NCBI GenBank assembly: GCA_946480705.1
Contig: CAMLLF010000319.1
Location: 1-5,399, forward strand
Direction: 5' to 3'
Length of the DNA: 5,399 bases
DNA from: an uncultured Lysobacteraceae bacterium
GTDB taxonomy: Bacteria > Pseudomonadota > Gammaproteobacteria > Xanthomonadales > Rhodanobacteraceae
Positions 1 to 5,399 of this stretch are shown here, one piece after another (the stretch's first letter is position 1; each line of letters opens with the position of its first letter). The notes beneath the pieces are model-generated. The model saw nothing but the letters and a program-made list of their open reading frames with translations, searched no databases and was not told where the DNA came from. A program made the translations under genes and the position numbers.

Positions 1-147
1 CAGCGCGAACGCGTCGGGCACGGCGATGAGTACCAGCAGCGCGGCGACCGCGAGCGGCAGTCCGCCCGGCACGAGTCCGAACGCCGTGAGCACGCCCGCG
101 ATCGCGCAGGCGACGAGCGCGGCGACCAGGGCCGGCGCGGGTCTCAT
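1..147 (-). CDS. N-terminus of probable DUF58 domain protein, cut by window edge
   Basis: Only the first 49 codons are inside the window. They read MRPAPALVAALVACAIAGVL and continue to a final PDAFAL. Two hydrophobic segments at about 4-24 and 28-44 are separated by a short glycine/proline turn, forming a membrane hairpin. This N-terminal hairpin, directly downstream of moxR-type genes, is what DUF58 proteins usually show before their cytoplasmic body. The identification rests on context and this hairpin, not on the DUF58 domain itself, which would lie beyond the left edge. The start ATG (147-145) overlaps the MoxR stop as ATGA and has a GGAAG 10 bases upstream. An alternative is another small membrane protein, but the open frame running off the window and the conserved neighbourhood favour DUF58. 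Confidence 0.75.
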   Translation of the reverse strand, partial: MRPAPALVAALVACAIAGVLTAFGLVPGGLPLAVAALLVLIAVPDAFAL

Positions 148-1127
148 CGACGCGGCGCTTCCACTTTGGTCAGCAGCGCTTCGAGCACGTCGTCGATGCG
201 GCGGCCCTCGATCTGCATTTCCGGCGCAAGGCTCACGCGGTGGCGCAGCGCGGGCTTCGCGACACTGCGCACGTCATCGGGCGTGACGAAGTCGCGGCCG
301 TCGATCACGGCCTGCGCGCGCGCCGCGCGCACGAGCGCGAGACTGCCGCGCGGTCCTGCGCCCATGCTCAGGCCCGGCCATTCGCGCGTCGCGCGCGTGA
401 TGCGCACGGCGTAGTCGAGCACGACCGGGTCGATGCCGACGAGCGCCGTGCCGAGCTGCATCGCGACGATGTCTTCGGGCTTGGCGACCGGGCGCACGCG
501 CGACAGGTCGAAGTCGCTCGCGCTGCGGCCGTGGCTGACCGCATCGACCATGCGCACTTCGTCCGCGTGCTCGGGATAGTTCATGAGGATCTTGATCAGG
601 AACCGGTCGAGCTGCGCCTCGGGCAGCGGATAGGTGCCTTCCTGTTCGATCGGATTCTGCGTTGCGACCGCGAGGAACGGCGGCGACAGCGCGAAGCTGC
701 GCGACTCGATCGTGACCTGCTGTTCCTGCATGACTTCGAGCAGCGCGGCCTGGGTCTTGGCCGGCGCGCGGTTGATTTCGTCGGCGAGCAGCAGGTTCGT
801 GAACACCGGCCCGCGGCGGATCTTGAAGCTCTCGGTCTTCGGATCGTAGAACGCATGGCCGAGGATGTCGCTCGGCATCAGGTCGGGCGTGAACTGCACG
901 CGCGCGAAGTTGCATTCGAGCGCCGTGGCGAGCGCGCGCACGAGCAGGGTCTTGCCGAGACCTGGCACGCCTTCGAGCAGCACGTGGCCGCCGGCGAGCA
1001 GCGCGATCAGCAATTGATCGAGCACTTCGGTCTGGCCGACGAAGGCCTGCGCGATCTGGCGGCGAATCGCGTCGGTGCGTTCGACCAGGGCTGTGCCGGT
1101 GATGGCCACGCGGACTTCTGAGTTCAT
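144..1127 (-). CDS. MoxR family AAA+ ATPase
   Basis: A 327-residue cytoplasmic AAA+ ATPase of the MoxR family, which are chaperone-like proteins thought to mature or remodel protein complexes. All motor elements look intact: Walker A GVPGLGKT (53-60), the PSDILG element (85-90), Walker B LLLADEINR (112-120, with Asp116-Glu117), sensor 1 ATQNP (155-159), the LPEAQLDRF box (168-176) with a probable arginine finger at Arg175, and sensor 2 in GAGPRGS (256-262, Arg260), followed by the helical lid. Its length is usual for the family. The start at 1127 overlaps the DUF4350 stop as ATGA and gives a normal N-terminus; the frame stays open to 2447, but the upstream part is Arg/Ala-rich shadow sequence. 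Only a weak GAG (1135-1137) precedes it, so translation is probably coupled. The stop overlaps the start of the DUF58 gene, its usual partner. Confidence 0.97.
   Translation of the reverse strand: MNSEVRVAITGTALVERTDAIRRQIAQAFVGQTEVLDQLLIALLAGGHVLLEGVPGLGKTLLVRALATALECNFARVQFTPDLMPSDILGHAFYDPKTESFKIRRGPVFTNLLLADEINRAPAKTQAALLEVMQEQQVTIESRSFALSPPFLAVATQNPIEQEGTYPLPEAQLDRFLIKILMNYPEHADEVRMVDAVSHGRSASDFDLSRVRPVAKPEDIVAMQLGTALVGIDPVVLDYAVRITRATREWPGLSMGAGPRGSLALVRAARAQAVIDGRDFVTPDDVRSVAKPALRHRVSLAPEMQIEGRRIDDVLEALLTKVEAPRR
158..162 (-). promoter_or_regulatory. Ribosome binding site GGAAG of the probable DUF58 gene
   Basis: GGAAG on the minus strand lies 10 bases before the ATG at 147, within the last codons of the MoxR gene. 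It is one of the better Shine-Dalgarno-like matches in the window and supports a real gene start at the left edge. Confidence 0.5.
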
Positions 1128-2314
1128 ATCACGGCTCGCAATTGCATGAGGGTTCGGATGGCGGCGAGGAAGTGTTCGGGACGGGCGAGTTCCTGCGGCT
1201 GCAACGCCTGGCGCACGCGCGCCGCGGGAATCTGGTGACGCTCCGACAGGGTCTGCACGAGCGGATCGAGCGCGAGCGCCGCGGCGACCGGATCGCGCCG
1301 GCGCAGGCGCGCGCGGAACGCGCGCAGCACCGCCGCATGCAGCGCGGCGCCGCGATGACGCGCGAACGCGAACTCGCCGGCGGCCTGCACGTGCGCGAAC
1401 AGCGCACGCTGATGCGGCGACGCCAGCGGCAGCACCGGCCCGAGGCGCTGGCTGCGCGCCCAGAGCCAGCCGAACAGCGCGAGCAGCAGCGGCAGCAGCA
1501 CGTACCACGCATGTTTCACGAGCAGCACGTGCCACGGCGGCGTGTCGGTCGCGTAGATCAGGAACGCGCGACCTTCGCCGAGCACGCGGCCGAGCAGCTG
1601 CCAGGTCAGCGCGGCGTTGCCGCCGTGGCGCAGTTCGTCGTTGTGCAGGAAATCGAAATCGGCGGCGATGACGACGCTGCCTTCGCCCCAGAGGTAGCGG
1701 CCGAACAGGTAGCCCTGTCCGCTGTTGCCCCATAGCCACTCGAAGGCGCTTTCGTATTCCTCCTCGGGCTTGAAGCGGTACTGGCTGCAGAACAGGCCGG
1801 CCGTGTCGTCCTTGTCGGCGCTGTCGCGCGCTTCGCGCGCCGCGCGGGCGGCAGTGAAGGCATTCGTCGGCGCTTCGCGCGCGGCGCCGCGCTCGCTCCA
1901 GGTCAGGCAGCCGAATTCCTCGGCGACGGTCACGGCCAGCCGTTCGAGCAGCTCGCCCGGCCGACCCTCGGCGCCGTGCGGCAGGCGCAGCGCAAGATGC
2001 CCGCCGTTCTCGACCCAGTCGAGCAGCTCGCTGACCTGCGCCGCCGTCAGGTTGCGCACGTCGATGTCGAGCAGCAGCAGATCCTTCGGCGCGAGCGTCA
2101 TCGCCGCGAGATCGAGATTCGCGCGCGCCGTGGTGTCGATGTCGCGCGCCTGCAGCGTCTTCTTCAGCGCGAGCAGCGGGTTGTAGCGCGCCTCGCCGCG
2201 CGGCGGCAGGTCGATCTCGCGTTCGACGCGCTCGAACGTGGTCAGGAACCACGCGACGATGAGGCCGAGCAGCACGATCGACACGGCGCCGATGATGAGA
2301 TTGCGCTGCTTCAT
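1124..2314 (-). CDS. DUF4350 domain-containing protein anchored by two membrane segments
   Basis: A 396-residue protein. It begins MKQRN, then a membrane helix at about 6-24, a long domain at 25-268 predicted periplasmic, a second membrane helix at about 269-286, and a basic C-terminal tail of about 110 residues predicted cytoplasmic. The DUF4350 domain shows as ARYNPLLALKKTLQARDID (42-60), a hydrophobic strand LLLLDID (79-85) and ELLDWVENGGHLALRLP (96-112). This pattern is shared with GldG/IFT52-like, glutamine-amidotransferase-like folds, although I see no catalytic residues of an amidotransferase. The tail starts RSQRLGPVLP (287-296), as in relatives. The start at 2314 is chosen because it overlaps the DUF4129 stop as ATGA, has GGAG 9 bases upstream, and gives a proper N-terminal anchor; the same frame stays open far upstream (to 3316), but that part is an Arg-rich shadow of the DUF4129 gene. 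Family moderately firm; function unknown. Confidence 0.85.
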   Translation of the reverse strand: MKQRNLIIGAVSIVLLGLIVAWFLTTFERVEREIDLPPRGEARYNPLLALKKTLQARDIDTTARANLDLAAMTLAPKDLLLLDIDVRNLTAAQVSELLDWVENGGHLALRLPHGAEGRPGELLERLAVTVAEEFGCLTWSERGAAREAPTNAFTAARAAREARDSADKDDTAGLFCSQYRFKPEEEYESAFEWLWGNSGQGYLFGRYLWGEGSVVIAADFDFLHNDELRHGGNAALTWQLLGRVLGEGRAFLIYATDTPPWHVLLVKHAWYVLLPLLLALFGWLWARSQRLGPVLPLASPHQRALFAHVQAAGEFAFARHRGAALHAAVLRAFRARLRRRDPVAAALALDPLVQTLSERHQIPAARVRQALQPQELARPEHFLAAIRTLMQLRAVI

Positions 2315-3942
2315 GCGGTTGCGCTCCGCGCGCCGGACCAGGCGCCGAGCAGGCTTTCGACATCGGCGGCACTCGGCAGGCGTTGCGCGTAGGCGGCCGC
2401 CTGCCAGCAGCGCACGATGCGCGCGAACAGCTGCGCGTAGTCGGCATCGCTCAATCGGCGCGAGCGCTTGAGGCATTCGGCCTCGGTCGCACCGGGCGGC
2501 AGCGACGTGCCGAGCGCCGCATCCAGGCGCAGCACGGCCGCGCGATACAACAGGGCGAGCGCGGCACGCTGCTGGCCCTGGCGCCACAGGGCGCGCACCG
2601 CACCGGGCACGTCGTCGGGCACGTCCTCGGGAATCGCGATGTCGTGCACGGCCAGCGCATCGGGCGTGCGCTCGCGCTCGAAGCGCTCGCTGATCCACGG
2701 CAGCCAGACGCGGTGATAGCGCATGAGCAGCGCCACGAGCAGCGCGAGCAGGATCCAGAGCATGTTCTCGGCAATGAACGCGAGCACGCCGCCGAACGCT
2801 TCGAACCACTGCTGCACCGGCGTCTTCGGCGCATTGAAATCGCGTTCCTTGCGCGTCTTGTCGCGCGGCTCCCAGACGTATTCCTTCGTCGTCGGATTGA
2901 GATCGTCGTCCTCGTAGGCTTTCTTCACCGAGGCGTCGAAGCCGCCGTCGTCGACGTACTGGCCGGCGAACACGCGGCGCAGGCTCTGCGGCGGCGTGTC
3001 GGCCGGGATTTCGGCAACCGATTCGGCGGCGATGCCGCCGACGCCATCGACGGACCCGGTGGTGACACTTGCCGCGGCAGCGGGTTCGACGGCTGCACCG
3101 CCTGCGTCTACGGGTTCGTCGGCACGCGCCGTTGCGGTCAGCAGCAGCACGCCGAAGACGAACGGCAGCAGCGCCGCGGCGGTGCCGGCAAGGCGCGCGG
3201 CAAGCCGGCGGAACGCGAGTTCCACGTCCCAGGCTTCGAGCTGCGTGCGGCGATTCAGATACAGCCCGAAGCCCGCGCCGACATAGAACGGCTCGATCAG
3301 GCTCATCGACAGCCACGCGACGAAATTCGCGAGCACCTGCGCCCAGAGCGGCGGGTTCTCGAACAGCACGCTCCAGAACTGCTGCGCGGCATCGGTGAAG
3401 AATTCGACCGGCACGAACATCAGCGCGAGCAGGAACACCGCGATCGACAGGAACGCGTCCATGTTCGCGGCAATCAGCGTCGTCAGCATGCTCGTGCCGC
3501 TCGCCGCGCGCTGCAGTACGCGCACGCGCTCGCCGCGGCGCTTGCCGGTGAGCCCTTCAAGCAGGTCGACCGGCATCAAGAGCGAACGCGACGGATGCAG
3601 GCGGCGCCAGGTCAGCCAGCCGAGCATCGGACGCCAGCCCCAGTTCCGCTGCGCGCGCACGGTGTCGCGCACGCTCGGCGTCGCGCCGAACACGGCGCGC
3701 GACAGCACGAACAGCGGTATGCGGTCGAACACGGGCTTCAGCCACCACATCAGCAGCGATGCGAGCCAGACCATGTCGATCAGCGCGGCGCCGAGGTTCA
3801 GCAGCGCGAACACCGGCAGCGTCACGACGACCCAGCTCGCCCAGACCGTGCGCGCATGACGCCGCGCGAGCGCGACGCCGAGATCGGTCGCTTCCCAGGA
3901 CGAGCGCTGGCGCAGCGCGACGGTCAGTCCTTCAAGGCGCAT
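2311..3942 (-). CDS. Multi-spanning membrane protein with C-terminal DUF4129 domain
   Basis: A 543-residue protein. Five probable membrane segments lie at about 34-52, 54-70, 158-178, 198-222 and 252-270. Basic loops (80-155 and 230-250) alternate with an acidic one (179-197), which fits an N-in topology by the positive-inside rule. A segment of about 113 residues follows (271-383), starting Ala/Val/Glu-rich and becoming highly charged, predicted periplasmic. A sixth membrane segment at 384-407 leads to a cytoplasmic C-terminus carrying DUF4129 at about 445-535, recognised by QRAALALLYRAAVLRLDAAL (458-477) followed by GATEAECLKRS (484-494). The N-terminal SSWEATDLGVALARRHA (14-30) looks like the usual opening of proteobacterial relatives and supports this start; a GGGG 6 bases upstream (3949-3952) is a weak ribosome site. 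DUF4129 also ends TgpA-type transglutaminases, but no transglutaminase core is seen. The stop overlaps the next ATG as ATGA. Function unknown. Confidence 0.9.
   Translation of the reverse strand: MRLEGLTVALRQRSSWEATDLGVALARRHARTVWASWVVVTLPVFALLNLGAALIDMVWLASLLMWWLKPVFDRIPLFVLSRAVFGATPSVRDTVRAQRNWGWRPMLGWLTWRRLHPSRSLLMPVDLLEGLTGKRRGERVRVLQRAASGTSMLTTLIAANMDAFLSIAVFLLALMFVPVEFFTDAAQQFWSVLFENPPLWAQVLANFVAWLSMSLIEPFYVGAGFGLYLNRRTQLEAWDVELAFRRLAARLAGTAAALLPFVFGVLLLTATARADEPVDAGGAAVEPAAAASVTTGSVDGVGGIAAESVAEIPADTPPQSLRRVFAGQYVDDGGFDASVKKAYEDDDLNPTTKEYVWEPRDKTRKERDFNAPKTPVQQWFEAFGGVLAFIAENMLWILLALLVALLMRYHRVWLPWISERFERERTPDALAVHDIAIPEDVPDDVPGAVRALWRQGQQRAALALLYRAAVLRLDAALGTSLPPGATEAECLKRSRRLSDADYAQLFARIVRCWQAAAYAQRLPSAADVESLLGAWSGARSATA
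2324..2327 (-). promoter_or_regulatory. Ribosome binding site GGAG of the DUF4350 gene
   Basis: GGAG on the minus strand lies 9 bases before the ATG at 2314, inside the last codons of the DUF4129 gene. Together with the ATGA overlap it supports this start over the longer open frame that continues upstream. Confidence 0.6.
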
Positions 3943-4930
3943 GCACCGCCCCGCGCCCGCCGCGCCACAACCACAGCAGGATCAGCACCCAGAGCAGCCC
4001 GCCGACGCCGAACTTCACGACGTCGGGCATCCAGCCGATCGACGACCAGAACGCCTCGACGAACGCGGCGAACACGAGCATGCCGAAGATGCCGAGCGCG
4101 AGCTTGGCCATGTCCACGCCGGCCTCGACGAACGCCCGGCCGCGGCTGCGGCGTCCCGGCGCGATCATGGCCATGCCGAGCTGCAGGCCGGCGCCGCCGG
4201 AGATCACGATCGCGAGCAGTTCGGGCGCGGAGTGTCCGGCGACGAAGCGCCAGAACGGCCCGCCGTAGCCGATCGCGGTCAGGTGCCCGGCGACCCCGCC
4301 GAGAAACAGGCCGTTGAACAGCAGCACGTAGACCGAACCGATGCAGGCGAAGAAGCCGGCCGCGATCGTGCGGAATCCGATGCTCACATTGTTCAGAATG
4401 TAGAAACCGAACATCTTGATGTCGCTGCCGCTCTCGCGGCCGAGCTTCGCGCTGGCCTTGGCCGGGTCGTACATCGCCTCGAAGCGCGCGAGGTCCTCGA
4501 CATCGAACAGCGAATGCGCGAGCTCGGGCCGGAACTGCAGCGCGACGATGACGCCGATGAAGCTGCCGAAGAACAGCAGCGCGGCGATGCCCATCGCGCG
4601 TCCGTGCCGGCGCACGAGGCGCGGAAAGTCGGCGGCGAAGAAGTGGATCGCCGCATGCCAGCGCGGCGGCTGCGGCCGGTACAGCACGAGGTGGCCGCGG
4701 TGCACGAGGTCCTGCAGGCGGTCGATCAGCAGCACGCTGTAGCCGCGGCGCTGCGCGAGCGCCAGATGCTGGCAGACGCGCCGGTAGGCGCCCGGGAAAT
4801 CGAGATCGCCGAACACGCCTTCGGCGTCGAGCGCGCGCTGCTTCACGCGGGGGCGGGCCCGCGCGAGCAGCCAGGCGTCGAGCGCCCGCCATTCCGCGTC
4901 GTGCCGCGCCTGGAAGACGTCCTGCTTCAT
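3932..4930 (-). CDS. SpoIIM/DUF95 family membrane protein
   Basis: A 332-residue integral membrane protein of the stage II sporulation protein M (DUF95) family. The first 110 or so residues are charged and probably cytoplasmic. Hydrophobic segments follow at about 112-132, 175-198, 199-221, 233-256, 272-296 and 305-322. The family hallmark is the HSAPELLAIVISGGAGLQLG block at residues 233-252, with His233 and Glu237 matching the conserved H-x3-E of the family; an FYILNNVSIGFR stretch (176-187) is also typical. In Bacillus, SpoIIM acts with SpoIID and SpoIIP in engulfment, but homologues are widespread in non-sporulating bacteria, often beside MoxR/DUF58 genes, where their role is not established. 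The start ATG (4930-4928) overlaps the RDD stop by four bases; a weak GGA lies 8 bases upstream (4939-4941). The 3' end overlaps the DUF4129 gene by 11 bases. Family call is firm; a sporulation role is not inferred. Confidence 0.92.
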   Translation of the reverse strand: MKQDVFQARHDAEWRALDAWLLARARPRVKQRALDAEGVFGDLDFPGAYRRVCQHLALAQRRGYSVLLIDRLQDLVHRGHLVLYRPQPPRWHAAIHFFAADFPRLVRRHGRAMGIAALLFFGSFIGVIVALQFRPELAHSLFDVEDLARFEAMYDPAKASAKLGRESGSDIKMFGFYILNNVSIGFRTIAAGFFACIGSVYVLLFNGLFLGGVAGHLTAIGYGGPFWRFVAGHSAPELLAIVISGGAGLQLGMAMIAPGRRSRGRAFVEAGVDMAKLALGIFGMLVFAAFVEAFWSSIGWMPDVVKFGVGGLLWVLILLWLWRGGRGAVHAP

Positions 4931-5399
4931 TGCTGCCGTCCGAGAAAGCCGGCGGCCATGCCGAGCAGCCGCTGCACGGCCACGGCACCGCGGGCTTGGG
5001 TGAGCTGCGGCAGCAGGTTCGCGAGTTCCTGCTGGCGTTCCGGCGTGAGCTGCCGCGTGCGTTCGGCGAACGCGACGATCGCGCCCTGGTCGGCCGCGCG
5101 CAGCGGCAGCGGGGACAGCACGGCGGGCACGTCCGGCGCGGAACTGTGGCCGTGCGGGTTGTCGACATGGACGACCAGGGTGTTCGCGACCATGTCGCCG
5201 AAGCGGCGGCTGTGGCGGTCGATCAGGCCGGCGACGAGTCCGAACGCATAGAGCATCGGCAGCATGTCGACGCTGCGCATGAGATTGCGCACGATCGACG
5301 GCACCCAGCCGACCGGCGTGCCGTTCGCGTTGACGACGCGCAGGCCGAGCGCGCGCTTGCCCGGCGTCTGGCCGTCGTTGAGCACTTCGAACAGCACCG
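4927..5399 (-). CDS. RDD family membrane protein, 5' end truncated by window edge
   Basis: This is the C-terminal part (156 readable residues plus a split codon) of an RDD-family integral membrane protein of unknown biochemical role. The family signature is visible: a TPGKRALGLRVV stretch at fragment residues 11-22, then VRNLMRSVD (Arg37, Arg41, Asp44), a hydrophobic segment at about 45-60, and RRFGDMVANTLVV at 64-76. The first readable GTG (5397-5395) reads as an internal Val, because RDD proteins carry at least one membrane helix before this motif; the true start is therefore beyond the right edge. After the RDD domain comes a tail of about 75 residues that looks soluble and helical, containing RTRQLTPERQQELANLLPQL (113-132). 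The stop TGA (4929-4927) overlaps the ATG of the SpoIIM-family gene in an ATGA. It is the first gene visible in the operon. Confident of family; function unknown. Confidence 0.9.
   Translation of the reverse strand, partial: VLFEVLNDGQTPGKRALGLRVVNANGTPVGWVPSIVRNLMRSVDMLPMLYAFGLVAGLIDRHSRRFGDMVANTLVVHVDNPHGHSSAPDVPAVLSPLPLRAADQGAIVAFAERTRQLTPERQQELANLLPQLTQARGAVAVQRLLGMAAGFLGRQQ

Larger units (their letters stand above)
1..5399 (-). other. Operon segment: RDD, SpoIIM, DUF4129, DUF4350, MoxR, DUF58
   Basis: Six genes on one strand without any gap. The junctions are ATGA overlaps at 4927-4930, 2311-2314, 1124-1127 and 144-147, plus an 11-base overlap at 3932-3942. This arrangement implies a single transcript and translational coupling. 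No terminator-like hairpin with a T-run and no internal promoter were recognised; both ends of the operon lie outside the window. Confidence 0.88.

Noticed and set aside
310..335. A run of alternating CG/GC bases that could look like a hairpin or terminator
   Set aside because: It lies inside the conserved C-terminal part of MoxR, has no following T-run, and is explained by Ala/Arg codons in a G+C-rich gene.
240..1121. A 293-codon open frame on the plus strand opposite the MoxR gene
   Set aside because: Arg/His/Asp-rich mirror of the MoxR codons; the minus-strand gene has all AAA+ motifs.
144..2447. A possible long fusion ending in MoxR, because the frame is open for 440 codons upstream of its ATG
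   Set aside because: The extra part is an Arg/Ala-rich shadow in a different frame from the DUF4350 gene, and the start at 1127 gives a normal MoxR length with an ATGA overlap.
1124..3316. A possible long fusion ending in DUF4350, because the frame is open for 334 codons upstream of its ATG
   Set aside because: The added residues are an Arg-rich out-of-frame reading of the DUF4129 gene; the start at 2314 has a GGAG site and yields a proper N-terminal membrane anchor.
2383..4317. A 644-codon open frame on the plus strand, antisense to the DUF4129 and SpoIIM genes
   Set aside because: The product is dominated by Arg, His, Gln, Glu and Ala without any domain or membrane pattern. It is a usual by-product of G+C-rich coding sequence on the opposite strand.
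3924..5168. A 414-codon minus-strand open frame overlapping the SpoIIM and RDD genes
   Set aside because: Arg/Pro/Ala-rich, no motif, and in another frame from the SpoIIM reading that carries the family signature.
3941..5251. A 436-codon open frame on the plus strand, antisense to the SpoIIM and RDD genes
   Set aside because: Same shadow composition, no recognisable motif, and it fully opposes two genes with clear family signatures.

Overview
The window is a piece of one compact, G+C-rich bacterial operon. All genes lie on the minus strand, so transcription runs from the right edge to the left edge. Six genes can be supported. In transcription order they are an RDD-family membrane protein (5' end outside the window), a SpoIIM/DUF95-family membrane protein, a multi-spanning protein with a C-terminal DUF4129 domain, a DUF4350 protein anchored at both ends, a MoxR-type AAA+ ATPase, and the first 49 codons of a probable DUF58 protein (the rest lies outside the window). 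There is no intergenic space. Four of the five junctions are ATGA overlaps (stop TGA sharing bases with start ATG) and the fifth is an 11-base overlap. No promoter, terminator, RNA gene, mobile element or CRISPR array was seen; the promoter should lie beyond the right edge.

The high G+C, the strong preference for G or C at third codon positions, and this gene order suggest a Gram-negative proteobacterium. From memory this order is typical of Xanthomonadales/Lysobacterales-type Gammaproteobacteria, but the taxonomic guess is an inference without a marker gene. Such organisms do not sporulate, so the SpoIIM name here is a family label only.

How the genes may work together: MoxR ATPases are chaperone-like AAA+ proteins usually encoded next to a DUF58 protein, their probable partner. 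The four genes upstream encode integral membrane proteins. Reading topology by the positive-inside rule places the DUF4129 domain and the basic C-terminal tail of the DUF4350 protein in the cytoplasm, where MoxR could reach them, while the main DUF4350 domain and a long Ala/Val/acidic segment of the DUF4129 protein lie in the periplasm. The simplest reading is a membrane complex that a MoxR-DUF58 module assembles or remodels. Its biochemical function is unknown to me. The DUF4129 protein resembles the layout of TgpA-type transglutaminases (membrane bundle, periplasmic part, membrane helix, cytoplasmic DUF4129) but without a recognisable transglutaminase core, and this is the most distinctive point in the window.
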